Assembly: GCA_947455695.1 (NCBI GenBank)
Contig: CANGRN010000142.1
Span: 1-5,216, forward strand
DNA from: Alphaproteobacteria bacterium
GTDB lineage: Bacteria; Pseudomonadota; Alphaproteobacteria; Micropepsales; Micropepsaceae
DNA length: 5,216 nt
Direction: 5' to 3'
Part shown: piece after piece, positions 1-5,216 of the stretch
Position numbering within the stretch: the first letter of the stretch is position 1
How the letters are laid out: each line of letters opens with the position of its first letter
Translations under genes and position numbers: made by a program
Notes under the pieces: generated by a model
Told to the model about the DNA's origin: nothing
What the model saw: only the letters and a program-made list of their open reading frames with translations
The model's database searches: none

Positions 1-10
1 CGTTAGCTTT

Positions 11-838
11 TTAGCCCAGCGCGGCCGCGATCGCATTGTCGAGAAAGGCTTCGCCGCCGACGCGCGCGGCGATTGCCACGACCTGGCCTGCTGCCATCTC
101 GCAAACTGCTGGACCGTCGCTGATACCCAGCGCGGATACAGCGCGGCCTGCAATGTCCTTGGTCATGCTGTCGGCGGTTCCCGCCACCTCGCAGGCGCCA
201 TTTTCCATCCAGCAATACAGCATCAGGTGTTCGCCCTCCGGCGCCAGCTCCACCAGCACCCGCTGGCTGGGCGAGGCTTCGCGGGTCTGCTGGAATGCCG
301 CTGCCGGATCTTCCACATCGCTCATCAGCAGGCGGCCATGGGGTCCAAGATTTTCCACCGGCATGATCGCCACGGCCCGGCCGCGTCCGATCACCACCCG
401 CTGCAATTCCTGGGGGGTGGAGATTTCGGCATGCCAGGGCGTGGGGATGCCGGCCGATTGAAATGTGCGCTTGATCGCCAGCCGGTCGCTGGCCAGCTCT
501 GCGACATGCATGGGGATGCCGGGAAGGCGCAGCCGGTCCGTCACTGTCGCGGCGGCCAGGGCATAGTCGGTCAGACACAGCACGCCATCGATCCGGCGGA
601 TCTTGCGGCTGTAGCGATCCGCCGCCGCGGCGGTTTCCACCGCGCCATGGGCATCGGCGATGAGGCAGGAATCGGCAAGGGCGAATGCGGGGGCCTGGGG
701 ATCGGAATCGGAAACCACCACGGTATGGCCCAGGGCGCGGGCGAAGGCAGCGGCGTTTGCGGCGGCTGCGCCGCCCGAAACGATCAGCAAGGTCTTGGTC
801 ACGGGCCCTCGGCGAAGTGCGGCATTTTTGGGTTCCAT
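11..838 (-). CDS. Compact, degenerate ATP-grasp-like protein
   Basis: The N-terminal part (about residues 14-135) reads as the pre-ATP-grasp fold of the carbamoyl-phosphate-synthase-like/PurK-like superfamily. It has a beta-strand plus glycine turn (LLIVSGG), an LGHTVVVSDSDP segment, and a GIPTP turn at 130-134. The ATP-grasp part follows, with VLVE...GEH at 194-204 and an R-x-GG turn at 259-262. Active relatives bind ATP and join a carboxylate to an amine or other nucleophile. Here the usual strand lysine is Met159, and the Glu and Asn of the normal E-I-N-x-R metal motif are Ala255 and Ala257. A loop of about 25 residues expected between Thr221 and Ala230 is absent, and the protein stops just after R-x-GG. 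At 275 residues it is short for the family, so activity is doubtful. The ATG at 838 gives the longest form. A GTG at 802, preceded by GAGGG, would give a more family-like start (MTKTLLIVSGG), and I lean towards it. The gene diverges from the sugar-synthesis gene at 882. Its substrate is unknown. Confidence 0.75.
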   Translation of the reverse strand: MEPKNAALRRGPVTKTLLIVSGGAAAANAAAFARALGHTVVVSDSDPQAPAFALADSCLIADAHGAVETAAAADRYSRKIRRIDGVLCLTDYALAAATVTDRLRLPGIPMHVAELASDRLAIKRTFQSAGIPTPWHAEISTPQELQRVVIGRGRAVAIMPVENLGPHGRLLMSDVEDPAAAFQQTREASPSQRVLVELAPEGEHLMLYCWMENGACEVAGTADSMTKDIAGRAVSALGISDGPAVCEMAAGQVVAIAARVGGEAFLDNAIAAALG

Positions 839-842
839 CCCG

Positions 843-857
843 TTAACCGCTTCTTAG
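843..857 (+). promoter_or_regulatory. Putative CtrA box (TTAA-N7-TTAG) in divergent gap
   Basis: TTAA at 843-846 and TTAG at 854-857 are separated by exactly 7 bases, one mismatch from the alphaproteobacterial CtrA consensus TTAA-N7-TTAA. The box ends 24 bases before the ATG at 882, the same spacing as the box before the FlmG-like gene. If transcription began at the A of that ATG, the box would cover about -39 to -25, and TAGATT at 870-875 would sit at -12 to -7 as a possible -10 element (4 of 6 matches to TATAAT). The box could also serve the minus-strand gene. CtrA binding is inferred from the motif only. Confidence 0.5.
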
Positions 858-881
858 CCATACCGACTTTAGATTTCGTTA

Positions 882-2681
882 ATGCCGCAGAGCTTCGCCC
901 GCGAGAATATCCGCGTTGTCGCCGTTATACAGGCGCGCATGGGCTCGCGCCGACTGCCGGGCAAGGTGCTCAAACCCATCGCCGGAAAGCCGCTCCTGTG
1001 GCACATCGTGCACCGCCTGAAGGCATGCCATCTGGTGGAAGAGATCGCGGTCGCCACCAGTGTGAACGCCGCCGACGAGGCCATCGTGGAATGGTGCAAT
1101 GCCAATGGCGTCACTGTGGTGCGGGGCCCCGAGGATGACGTTTTGGCACGCTATGCCAATGCCGCCGAAAAACTGGATGCCGACATCATCGTGCGGGTGT
1201 CTTCGGATGCGCCCTTCATCGATGCCGGTTTTGTCGATCATCTCATCGCCACCCTAATCGAACAGGATGGCGATTACGTGTTGCTGGAAGACGGCGCGCC
1301 TTGCGCCCATGAAGGCGTGGATCCGTTCAGCCGCCGCGCCCTGGACCGGCTGATGATGGATGCCGCGCATGACCCGGATGCGCGCGAACACGTCACCGGC
1401 TATTTCCGGCTGCATCCGGAATTTGTGAAGACGGTGCGGGCCCGGCCCTATCCGCCGCTGGCCAAAAAGGCGCGCCGCCTGACCATCGACACACCGGACG
1501 ACCTGGCTTTTATCGAAGCGCTGCACGCCCGCCTGGATGCGCGCGCCGGCGAAGCCTCGCTGGCCGATCTTCTGATGCTTATGGAACGCGAGCCGGATTT
1601 CAACGTGGTGGCCGCGCCGGTGCGGCGCAACCCTGTGCGCATGTCCGGCGGCCTGGCGATGATCTGCTGCGATGGCGGCGGCAAGTTCGGCTATGGCCAT
1701 GTCAAGCGCATGGTCGGGCTGGCACGCGCCCTGCGTGACCGCGAAGGCATCGGCGCCATCTTCGCGCTGAACGGCAGCGAAGACGCCGCCGCGCCCATTC
1801 GCCGTGCCGGTTTCGAAGCGGTGATGCTGCATGGCGCCAGCGACCTGGAAACCCTGATCGATGCCAACAGCCCCGACATCCTGCTGCTGGATGGCCGCGA
1901 AGGCCCGTCGCGGGCCGAGCTGGAACGGCTCAAGCGCGGCGTGGTGGTGACGGCGGTGATCGATGACGGCCATGAACGCCGCCTAGCCGCCGATTATGCC
2001 TATTACTCGCCGGTGCCTGCCGCCAGGGCGCTGGACTGGTCCGGTTCGAACACCTTGCCGCGCCTGGGCTGGGAATGGTCGCTGCTGGGGCTTAATCCCA
2101 ATGCCGCACCGGTGCGCGCACCATCGTCTCGGCCCACCGTGCTGGTGGCGATGGGCGGCAGCGATCCCCATGGCCTGACCTTGCGCATGGCCAAGGCCCT
2201 GTCGATTTTGGATAGTGTTTACCGCATTCGTTTTGTCATCGGCACGGGCATGAAGAATGCCGACACGGTGGCGCGCGGCCTGGTGGCGCTGAAAAAGAAT
2301 TACGAGACGGTGGAAGGCGCCGACGATCTGTCCATCGAATATGCCAGCGCCGATGTCGCGCTCTGCGCCTTCGGCGTCACCGCTTACGAACTGGCGGCGT
2401 GCGGCATTCCCGCTCTTTATCTGGGGCTGACGCCGGACCATGTGGATTCGGCGAGCGCCTTTGCCGATGCCGGCATGGGTCTCAACCTGGGCCTGGCGGA
2501 AAAGGCCGAGGCCGCCGATATCGCGCGCAAGGTACAGTGGCTGCTGAACAAGCCGGCAGTGCGGCGTGAAATGCGAAATGCCGGGTTGTCTTTGCTGGAC
2601 GGGCAGGGCGCGGCGCGCATTGCCGCCGACCTGTCCATGGCGCTGGCTGGCGCCCGCACCCCGCTCAGGACAGCCTTGTAA
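882..2681 (+). CDS. Fused SpsF-type cytidylyltransferase and PseG/SpsG-type UDP-sugar hydrolase
   Basis: This is a 599-residue two-domain cytosolic enzyme. Residues about 11-245 form an SpsF-type CMP-sugar cytidylyltransferase: the CTP-binding signature IQARMGSRRLPGKVLKPIAGK (16-36) is present in slightly altered form, followed by EDDVLARY (84-91), VRVSSDAPFID (104-114) and a C-terminal IDTPDDL. Residues about 256-595 resemble PseG, the GT-B-fold hydrolase that removes UDP from UDP-2,4-diacetamido-trideoxy-altrose. Its GxGHxxR motif is intact (GYGHVKR, 270-276), so the expected catalytic His is His273. VAMGGSDP (422-429) and a YELAACGIP segment (502-510) follow. In pseudaminic acid synthesis PseG acts before, and PseF after, the condensation by PseI, so the fusion joins non-adjacent steps. 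Pseudaminic acid is the best guess for the product; a related nonulosonate is possible. The start at 882 leaves a 10-residue leader before the first strand and has no Shine-Dalgarno. A CtrA-like box lies 24 bases upstream. The 3' end overlaps the opposing gene. Confidence 0.88.
   Translation: MPQSFARENIRVVAVIQARMGSRRLPGKVLKPIAGKPLLWHIVHRLKACHLVEEIAVATSVNAADEAIVEWCNANGVTVVRGPEDDVLARYANAAEKLDADIIVRVSSDAPFIDAGFVDHLIATLIEQDGDYVLLEDGAPCAHEGVDPFSRRALDRLMMDAAHDPDAREHVTGYFRLHPEFVKTVRARPYPPLAKKARRLTIDTPDDLAFIEALHARLDARAGEASLADLLMLMEREPDFNVVAAPVRRNPVRMSGGLAMICCDGGGKFGYGHVKRMVGLARALRDREGIGAIFALNGSEDAAAPIRRAGFEAVMLHGASDLETLIDANSPDILLLDGREGPSRAELERLKRGVVVTAVIDDGHERRLAADYAYYSPVPAARALDWSGSNTLPRLGWEWSLLGLNPNAAPVRAPSSRPTVLVAMGGSDPHGLTLRMAKALSILDSVYRIRFVIGTGMKNADTVARGLVALKKNYETVEGADDLSIEYASADVALCAFGVTAYELAACGIPALYLGLTPDHVDSASAFADAGMGLNLGLAEKAEAADIARKVQWLLNKPAVRREMRNAGLSLLDGQGAARIAADLSMALAGARTPLRTAL
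2665..2681. other. Tail-to-tail overlap of two convergent genes
   Basis: The TAA of the plus-strand fusion gene is at 2679-2681. The TGA of the minus-strand glycosyltransferase reads from TCA at 2665-2667. The two coding regions therefore share 17 bases and leave no room for an intergenic terminator. I see no strong hairpin with a T-run on either side, so each transcript probably runs into the opposite gene. Confidence 0.85.
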
Positions 2682-4158
2682 TCACCTGCCGGAAAGCATC
2701 GCTCCAGTCGCCGCGCGCGGCAGGGACGATGCAGGCGCAGGATGGCGCAAACGGCTCGTGCGGCTGCCCCATCGCCGTCCACACATCGCCATACAGAAGC
2801 TTGAAGGTGCGCACGCCGGCGCCGGCCCCCAGCCATGACACGGCGGTCGGCGCACTGATCAGGACATCTAGCGCCGACAGCATGGCGCAGGCGCGGTCCA
2901 GTTCGTTCTTCTGGTCGATGCCTTCGGGCACGATGATCTTGCCGCCGCTCATCTGTTCCAGCGCGGCGATCTCATCGGGATGCGCATCATACTGGGCGCA
3001 GACAGTGGTGACGTCGTGGCTTTTCAGGAACGCGGCCCATTGTTCCAGCGGAGCATATTGCAAGTCGCGGTCGCCGCCGCCGCGCTTGCCGCTGCGCCAG
3101 GAAATGCCGATGGCTTTGTCGCCGAAAACAGTCTTCCAGCGTGCCACTTCGTCGGCGTCCGGAATCAGGAAGGCGTGTGTGTTGGGAAACGCCTCCAGCG
3201 ATCCGCGCAGGATGCGGGGCAGGCTGCCCATCAGGACACAGGCATTGGCGCCGCCCGCTGCTTTCAGCCAGCCATAATCGGCGGTGGGGATGCCGCCAAT
3301 GGTCCGGATAGCGGCGGGGCGCACGGCGATATCGGGAAAGGACCGGGCGAACAGGGACGCGAGCCTGGGCTCGCATTCCAGCACCACGCTGCCGCCATCT
3401 GCCCTGGCCCGTGCCACCAGATCGGGAATCAGGCTGGCGAACATGAGCTGATCGCCCACGCCCTGCTCGGCGCGTACCAGCAGGCGCTTCTTTTTCAAAC
3501 TGTCGCCGGTCCAGACTGCCAAACGCTGTTCACCGGTCATGATCGGGACCTTGCCCGGGACATCGGCGCGGGCCGCATAGTCGCGCCAGCCATCCTTCAG
3601 ATCACCGTTCAGAAGATGCAAAACCGCGCGGTTCAGACGGGCTTGTGCATTGCCGGGATCGGCCTTGATCGCCTTATCGTACAGTGTTCGGGCCGCTTCG
3701 CGGTCGCCTGCGTCGCTGCACATGTCGGCCAGGTTGGCCAGGGCAGGCGCATAGCCGGGCTGGGCCACCAGGGCGGCCTGGTAATGCGCGGTCGCGCGTT
3801 CGGAATCGCCTTTTTCCCGCCAGGCCGACCCCAGGGTCAGATGCAATTCGGGGCTGCGCGGTTCGCGCGCCACCGCCGGAATCAGCAGCGCGATGGCGGC
3901 GTCATACTGGCCGGCGGCGCGCAGAAGATTGGCCAGGTTGACGATTGCCTCCTTGCGGCAGGGATCCAGCGACAGGACGCGGCGGAAGAACTGCTCGGCC
4001 GGCCCGGCCAAGCCCAATTGGCTGGCTGTATTGCCCAGGGCGAAAAGCACCTTGGGATCATCGGGCTCCGCGGCCAATGCCTGCTCGAACTGGGCAATGG
4101 CGTCCGCATGCCGTCCCATCGACGACAACCTCAACCCTGTGGCGTAAGCGGCGCTCAT
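2665..4158 (-). CDS. flmG: FlmG-like TPR-containing flagellin glycosyltransferase
   Basis: This 497-residue protein has about six tetratricopeptide repeats: residues 1-34, 35-68, 69-102, 103-136, 137-170 and a last one from 171 to about 198. Each shows the 34-residue spacing with the Ala/Gly and terminal D/E-P pattern (AAEPDD, SLDPCR, AREPRS, KADPGN). From about residue 210 a GT-B-like transferase domain begins. It has a VRAEQGVGDQLMF glycine-rich loop (228-240), VVLECEPRLASLF (258-270), GISWRSGK (351-358), and a C-terminal donor-site-like segment LDVLISAPTAVSWLGAGAG (430-448). This TPR plus transferase layout matches Caulobacter FlmG, which binds flagellins through its TPRs and transfers pseudaminic acid to Ser/Thr before export. 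The opposing neighbour, a nonulosonate synthesis enzyme, and the divergent flagellar-type gene fit that role. A perfect CtrA box lies 24 bases before the ATG, and no Shine-Dalgarno is evident. A generic TPR protein acting on another target remains possible. Confidence 0.8.
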   Translation of the reverse strand: MSAAYATGLRLSSMGRHADAIAQFEQALAAEPDDPKVLFALGNTASQLGLAGPAEQFFRRVLSLDPCRKEAIVNLANLLRAAGQYDAAIALLIPAVAREPRSPELHLTLGSAWREKGDSERATAHYQAALVAQPGYAPALANLADMCSDAGDREAARTLYDKAIKADPGNAQARLNRAVLHLLNGDLKDGWRDYAARADVPGKVPIMTGEQRLAVWTGDSLKKKRLLVRAEQGVGDQLMFASLIPDLVARARADGGSVVLECEPRLASLFARSFPDIAVRPAAIRTIGGIPTADYGWLKAAGGANACVLMGSLPRILRGSLEAFPNTHAFLIPDADEVARWKTVFGDKAIGISWRSGKRGGGDRDLQYAPLEQWAAFLKSHDVTTVCAQYDAHPDEIAALEQMSGGKIIVPEGIDQKNELDRACAMLSALDVLISAPTAVSWLGAGAGVRTFKLLYGDVWTAMGQPHEPFAPSCACIVPAARGDWSDAFRQVITRLS

Positions 4159-4182
4159 GACGCCAGATTGCGGAAAGGCCCG

Positions 4183-4197
4183 TTAAGGCCGCGTTAA
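4183..4197 (-). promoter_or_regulatory. Perfect CtrA box (TTAA-N7-TTAA) before the FlmG-like gene
   Basis: TTAA at 4183-4186 and TTAA at 4194-4197 are separated by exactly 7 bases (GGCCGCG on the plus strand), a full match to the CtrA consensus. The box ends 24 bases before the minus-strand start codon at 4158, with no good Shine-Dalgarno between. If the mRNA began at or very near the ATG, the box would overlap the -35 region, the usual place for CtrA activation. The corresponding -10 region (CAATCT) is weak. In Caulobacter, FlmG is cell-cycle regulated. Confidence 0.65.
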
Positions 4198-4239
4198 GCA
4201 GGTTTTTCCGGGGATTTGCTTGGCCTTTGGGGTCTCCCG

Positions 4240-4254
4240 TTAGGCTGGCCTTAA
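4240..4254 (+). promoter_or_regulatory. Putative CtrA box (TTAG-N7-TTAA) before the right-edge gene
   Basis: TTAG at 4240-4243 and TTAA at 4251-4254 are separated by 7 bases, one mismatch from the CtrA consensus. The box ends 23 bases before the ATG at 4278, nearly the same spacing as the other two boxes. The weak AT-rich stretch GATTTT at 4267-4272 lies where a -10 would fall for a start near 4278. No sigma-54 element (GG-N10-GC) was found in this gap on either strand. Confidence 0.5.
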
Positions 4255-4277
4255 CGCCGGAAATGCGATTTTGCAGC

Positions 4278-5216
4278 ATGGCAATCACGGGCTTGGATTC
4301 CTCGGCACTACTGGGATTCTATCAGGCGCAACTCAGCGCCAGCCCGTCCGCGATCGCGGCGGCCCGGGTGCAGCAGCAACAGTTTGCCGCCTCCCAGAAA
4401 AAAGGTGCCACCGCCGCGGACCATCCGCCTTGGGACACGCCCAACACCAATGACGCCAAGCAGGACGCCAAGGTCCTCTCCACCACCAACTTCCTGGATA
4501 CGTCGAAGGTGCCGCTCAGCACCGGCGCGACCACCGATGCCAAGACCGAACAGGACAACCAGAAGCTCTTCGCGCTCTACAGCGCGGTGAACACGCTCGC
4601 CTATATCGCCAAGATGGCGCAGAAGGGCACCGCCACCTCAGGCCAGCTCGCCGGTCTCAATGACCGTTTCCAGGCCGGTCTGGCGCAGGTCCAGAAATAT
4701 CTGGGCTCCACCAGCTTCAACAATTTCAACCTGCAGGCCGCCAAGCCGTCGGATACCGCGGTTTCCACAGCCGGAATCTCGTTCGGCGGTTTCACCTATG
4801 CCACCAAGCAGCTCACCACCAACGCCAATCTGGGCAATGCCCTGCCGGGCCTGTCGGCCTCCGACAGCTTCACCATCGGCATCAAGAAGGGCGGCGCCAC
4901 TACCAATGTGAACATCGACCTGTCCCAGGTGCCGGGCACGCTGAACCTCAGCAACATCGTCAGCTATGTGAACGACCAGCTTTCGGCAGCGGGCTTTTCG
5001 ACGCGCTTCCAGAAGACGCAAACCGGCGGCACCGCAACGTCGGACAAGGATGCCACCTACGGCCTGCAGATCACGCCCGGCGGCGTCGAACAGGTAAGCC
5101 TGTCGGCGTCCACGTCTGCGCCGTCGCTGTACCTTGTGGGCAGCTCGGGGCTGGCGACGGAAACCAAGACCACCACCAACACCGCGACATCCGCCGTCAC
5201 CACCACCCCGGCCGAC
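4278..5216 (+). CDS. Partial flagellar axial/hook-associated or FlaEY-like protein (3' end outside window)
   Basis: The reading frame is open for 313 codons from ATG 4278 to the last base, so the protein is cut by the window edge. It begins MAITGLDSSALLGFYQAQ and has no cleavable signal peptide. It contains no cysteine and is rich in Thr, Ser, Ala and Asn, a composition typical of proteins exported through the flagellar type III apparatus. Residues about 193-245 (SDSFTIGIKKGG, then VNIDLSQVPG, LSNIVSYVNDQL) resemble the flagellin hook IN motif of filament-cap and hook-associated proteins. From memory this combination also resembles alphaproteobacterial proteins labelled regulatory protein FlaEY, but I could not confirm this. 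A Thr-rich linker starts near residue 296. An in-frame ATG at 4263 exists. I prefer 4278 because the CtrA-like box then sits 23 bases upstream, as at the two other genes. It diverges from the FlmG-like gene. Confidence 0.7.
   Translation, partial: MAITGLDSSALLGFYQAQLSASPSAIAAARVQQQQFAASQKKGATAADHPPWDTPNTNDAKQDAKVLSTTNFLDTSKVPLSTGATTDAKTEQDNQKLFALYSAVNTLAYIAKMAQKGTATSGQLAGLNDRFQAGLAQVQKYLGSTSFNNFNLQAAKPSDTAVSTAGISFGGFTYATKQLTTNANLGNALPGLSASDSFTIGIKKGGATTNVNIDLSQVPGTLNLSNIVSYVNDQLSAAGFSTRFQKTQTGGTATSDKDATYGLQITPGGVEQVSLSASTSAPSLYLVGSSGLATETKTTTNTATSAVTTTPAD

Larger units (their letters stand above)
4181..4256. repeat. 10-base inverted repeat linking two divergent CtrA-like boxes
   Basis: CGTTAAGGCC at 4181-4190 is the exact reverse complement of GGCCTTAACG at 4247-4256. 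Each arm contains the start-proximal TTAA half-site of one CtrA-like box, so the two divergent promoters carry the same half-site context facing outward. The 56-base loop is too long for a terminator stem. A regulatory symmetry is more likely. Confidence 0.7.

Noticed and set aside
3..14. Paired TTAG tetramers at the left edge as another CtrA box
   Set aside because: The gap between them is 4 bases, not 7, and the second overlaps the stop codon of the minus-strand gene.
3..578. Minus-strand frame of 191 codons overlapping the ATP-grasp-like gene, considered as a frameshifted C-terminus
   Set aside because: The translation is Arg/Gly/Pro-rich without ATP-grasp motifs, and the 11-838 frame already reaches the R-x-GG motif, so no frameshift is needed.
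227..1138. Plus-strand open frame of 303 codons spanning the divergent gap
   Set aside because: It runs through the antisense of the ATP-grasp-like gene, across the intergenic operator and into the fusion gene in another frame. The translation shows no domain pattern.
1254..1973. Minus-strand frame of 239 codons inside the fusion gene
   Set aside because: It is antisense to conserved cytidylyltransferase and PseG motifs; its composition (His, Gln, Ala, Gly) is typical of a shadow frame.
2980..4197. Long plus-strand open frame (405 codons) opposite the FlmG-like gene
   Set aside because: It is antisense to a gene with clear TPR periodicity. Its translation is Gly/Gln/Ala/His-rich with no recognisable motif, as expected of a mirror frame in GC-rich DNA.
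4201..4277. Sigma-54 promoter for the right-edge gene
   Set aside because: TTGC-like stretches occur near 4217 and 4271, but no GG lies the required 10 bases before the GC on either strand.
4263..4277. Alternative in-frame ATG at 4263 for the right-edge gene
   Set aside because: It adds MRFCS, including the only cysteine, has no suitably spaced ribosome site, and would leave only 8 bases after the CtrA-like box.
4638..5021. Minus-strand frame of 127 codons in the right-edge gene
   Set aside because: The plus-strand frame has a start, a flagellar-type composition and no stop for 313 codons, so the minus frame is taken as a shadow.

Overview
The window is GC-rich (low sixties percent by eye) and looks like the chromosome of a flagellated alphaproteobacterium. 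Four genes are visible, and three fit one theme: making a nonulosonic (sialic-like) sugar, transferring it to flagellin, and flagellar structure or control. A tetratricopeptide-repeat (TPR) protein fused to a glycosyltransferase, resembling Caulobacter FlmG, and CtrA-type operator motifs in both intergenic gaps support the alphaproteobacterial assignment. I cannot name the genus; Caulobacterales or a related order is a guess.

Layout. (1) 11-838, minus: a short ATP-grasp-like protein that lacks several expected ATP/metal residues and an internal segment. (2) 839-881: a 43-base divergent gap with one CtrA-like box. (3) 882-2681, plus: a two-domain protein with an N-terminal SpsF-type CMP-sugar cytidylyltransferase and a C-terminal PseG/SpsG-type UDP-sugar hydrolase. 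(4) 2665-4158, minus: FlmG-like TPR-glycosyltransferase, overlapping gene 3 tail to tail by 17 bases. (5) 4159-4277: a 119-base divergent gap with two CtrA-like boxes, one a perfect TTAA-N7-TTAA, arranged as mirror images. (6) 4278 to the right edge, plus: the first 313 codons of a Thr/Ser/Asn-rich, cysteine-free protein with no signal peptide and a segment like the flagellin hook IN motif. It is probably an exported flagellar filament/hook-associated or FlaEY-like protein.

Working model (inference): the fusion protein supplies two steps of CMP-pseudaminic acid (or a related nonulosonate) synthesis. The FlmG-like enzyme binds flagellin through its TPRs and attaches the sugar. The right-edge protein belongs to the same late flagellar programme. 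The most notable signal is regulatory. Each of the three genes at 882, 4158 and 4278 has a CtrA-like box ending 23 or 24 bases before its start codon, and none has an obvious Shine-Dalgarno sequence. This suggests coordinated cell-cycle/CtrA control, perhaps with leaderless mRNAs. No RNA genes, insertion sequences, CRISPR arrays or clear terminators were seen.
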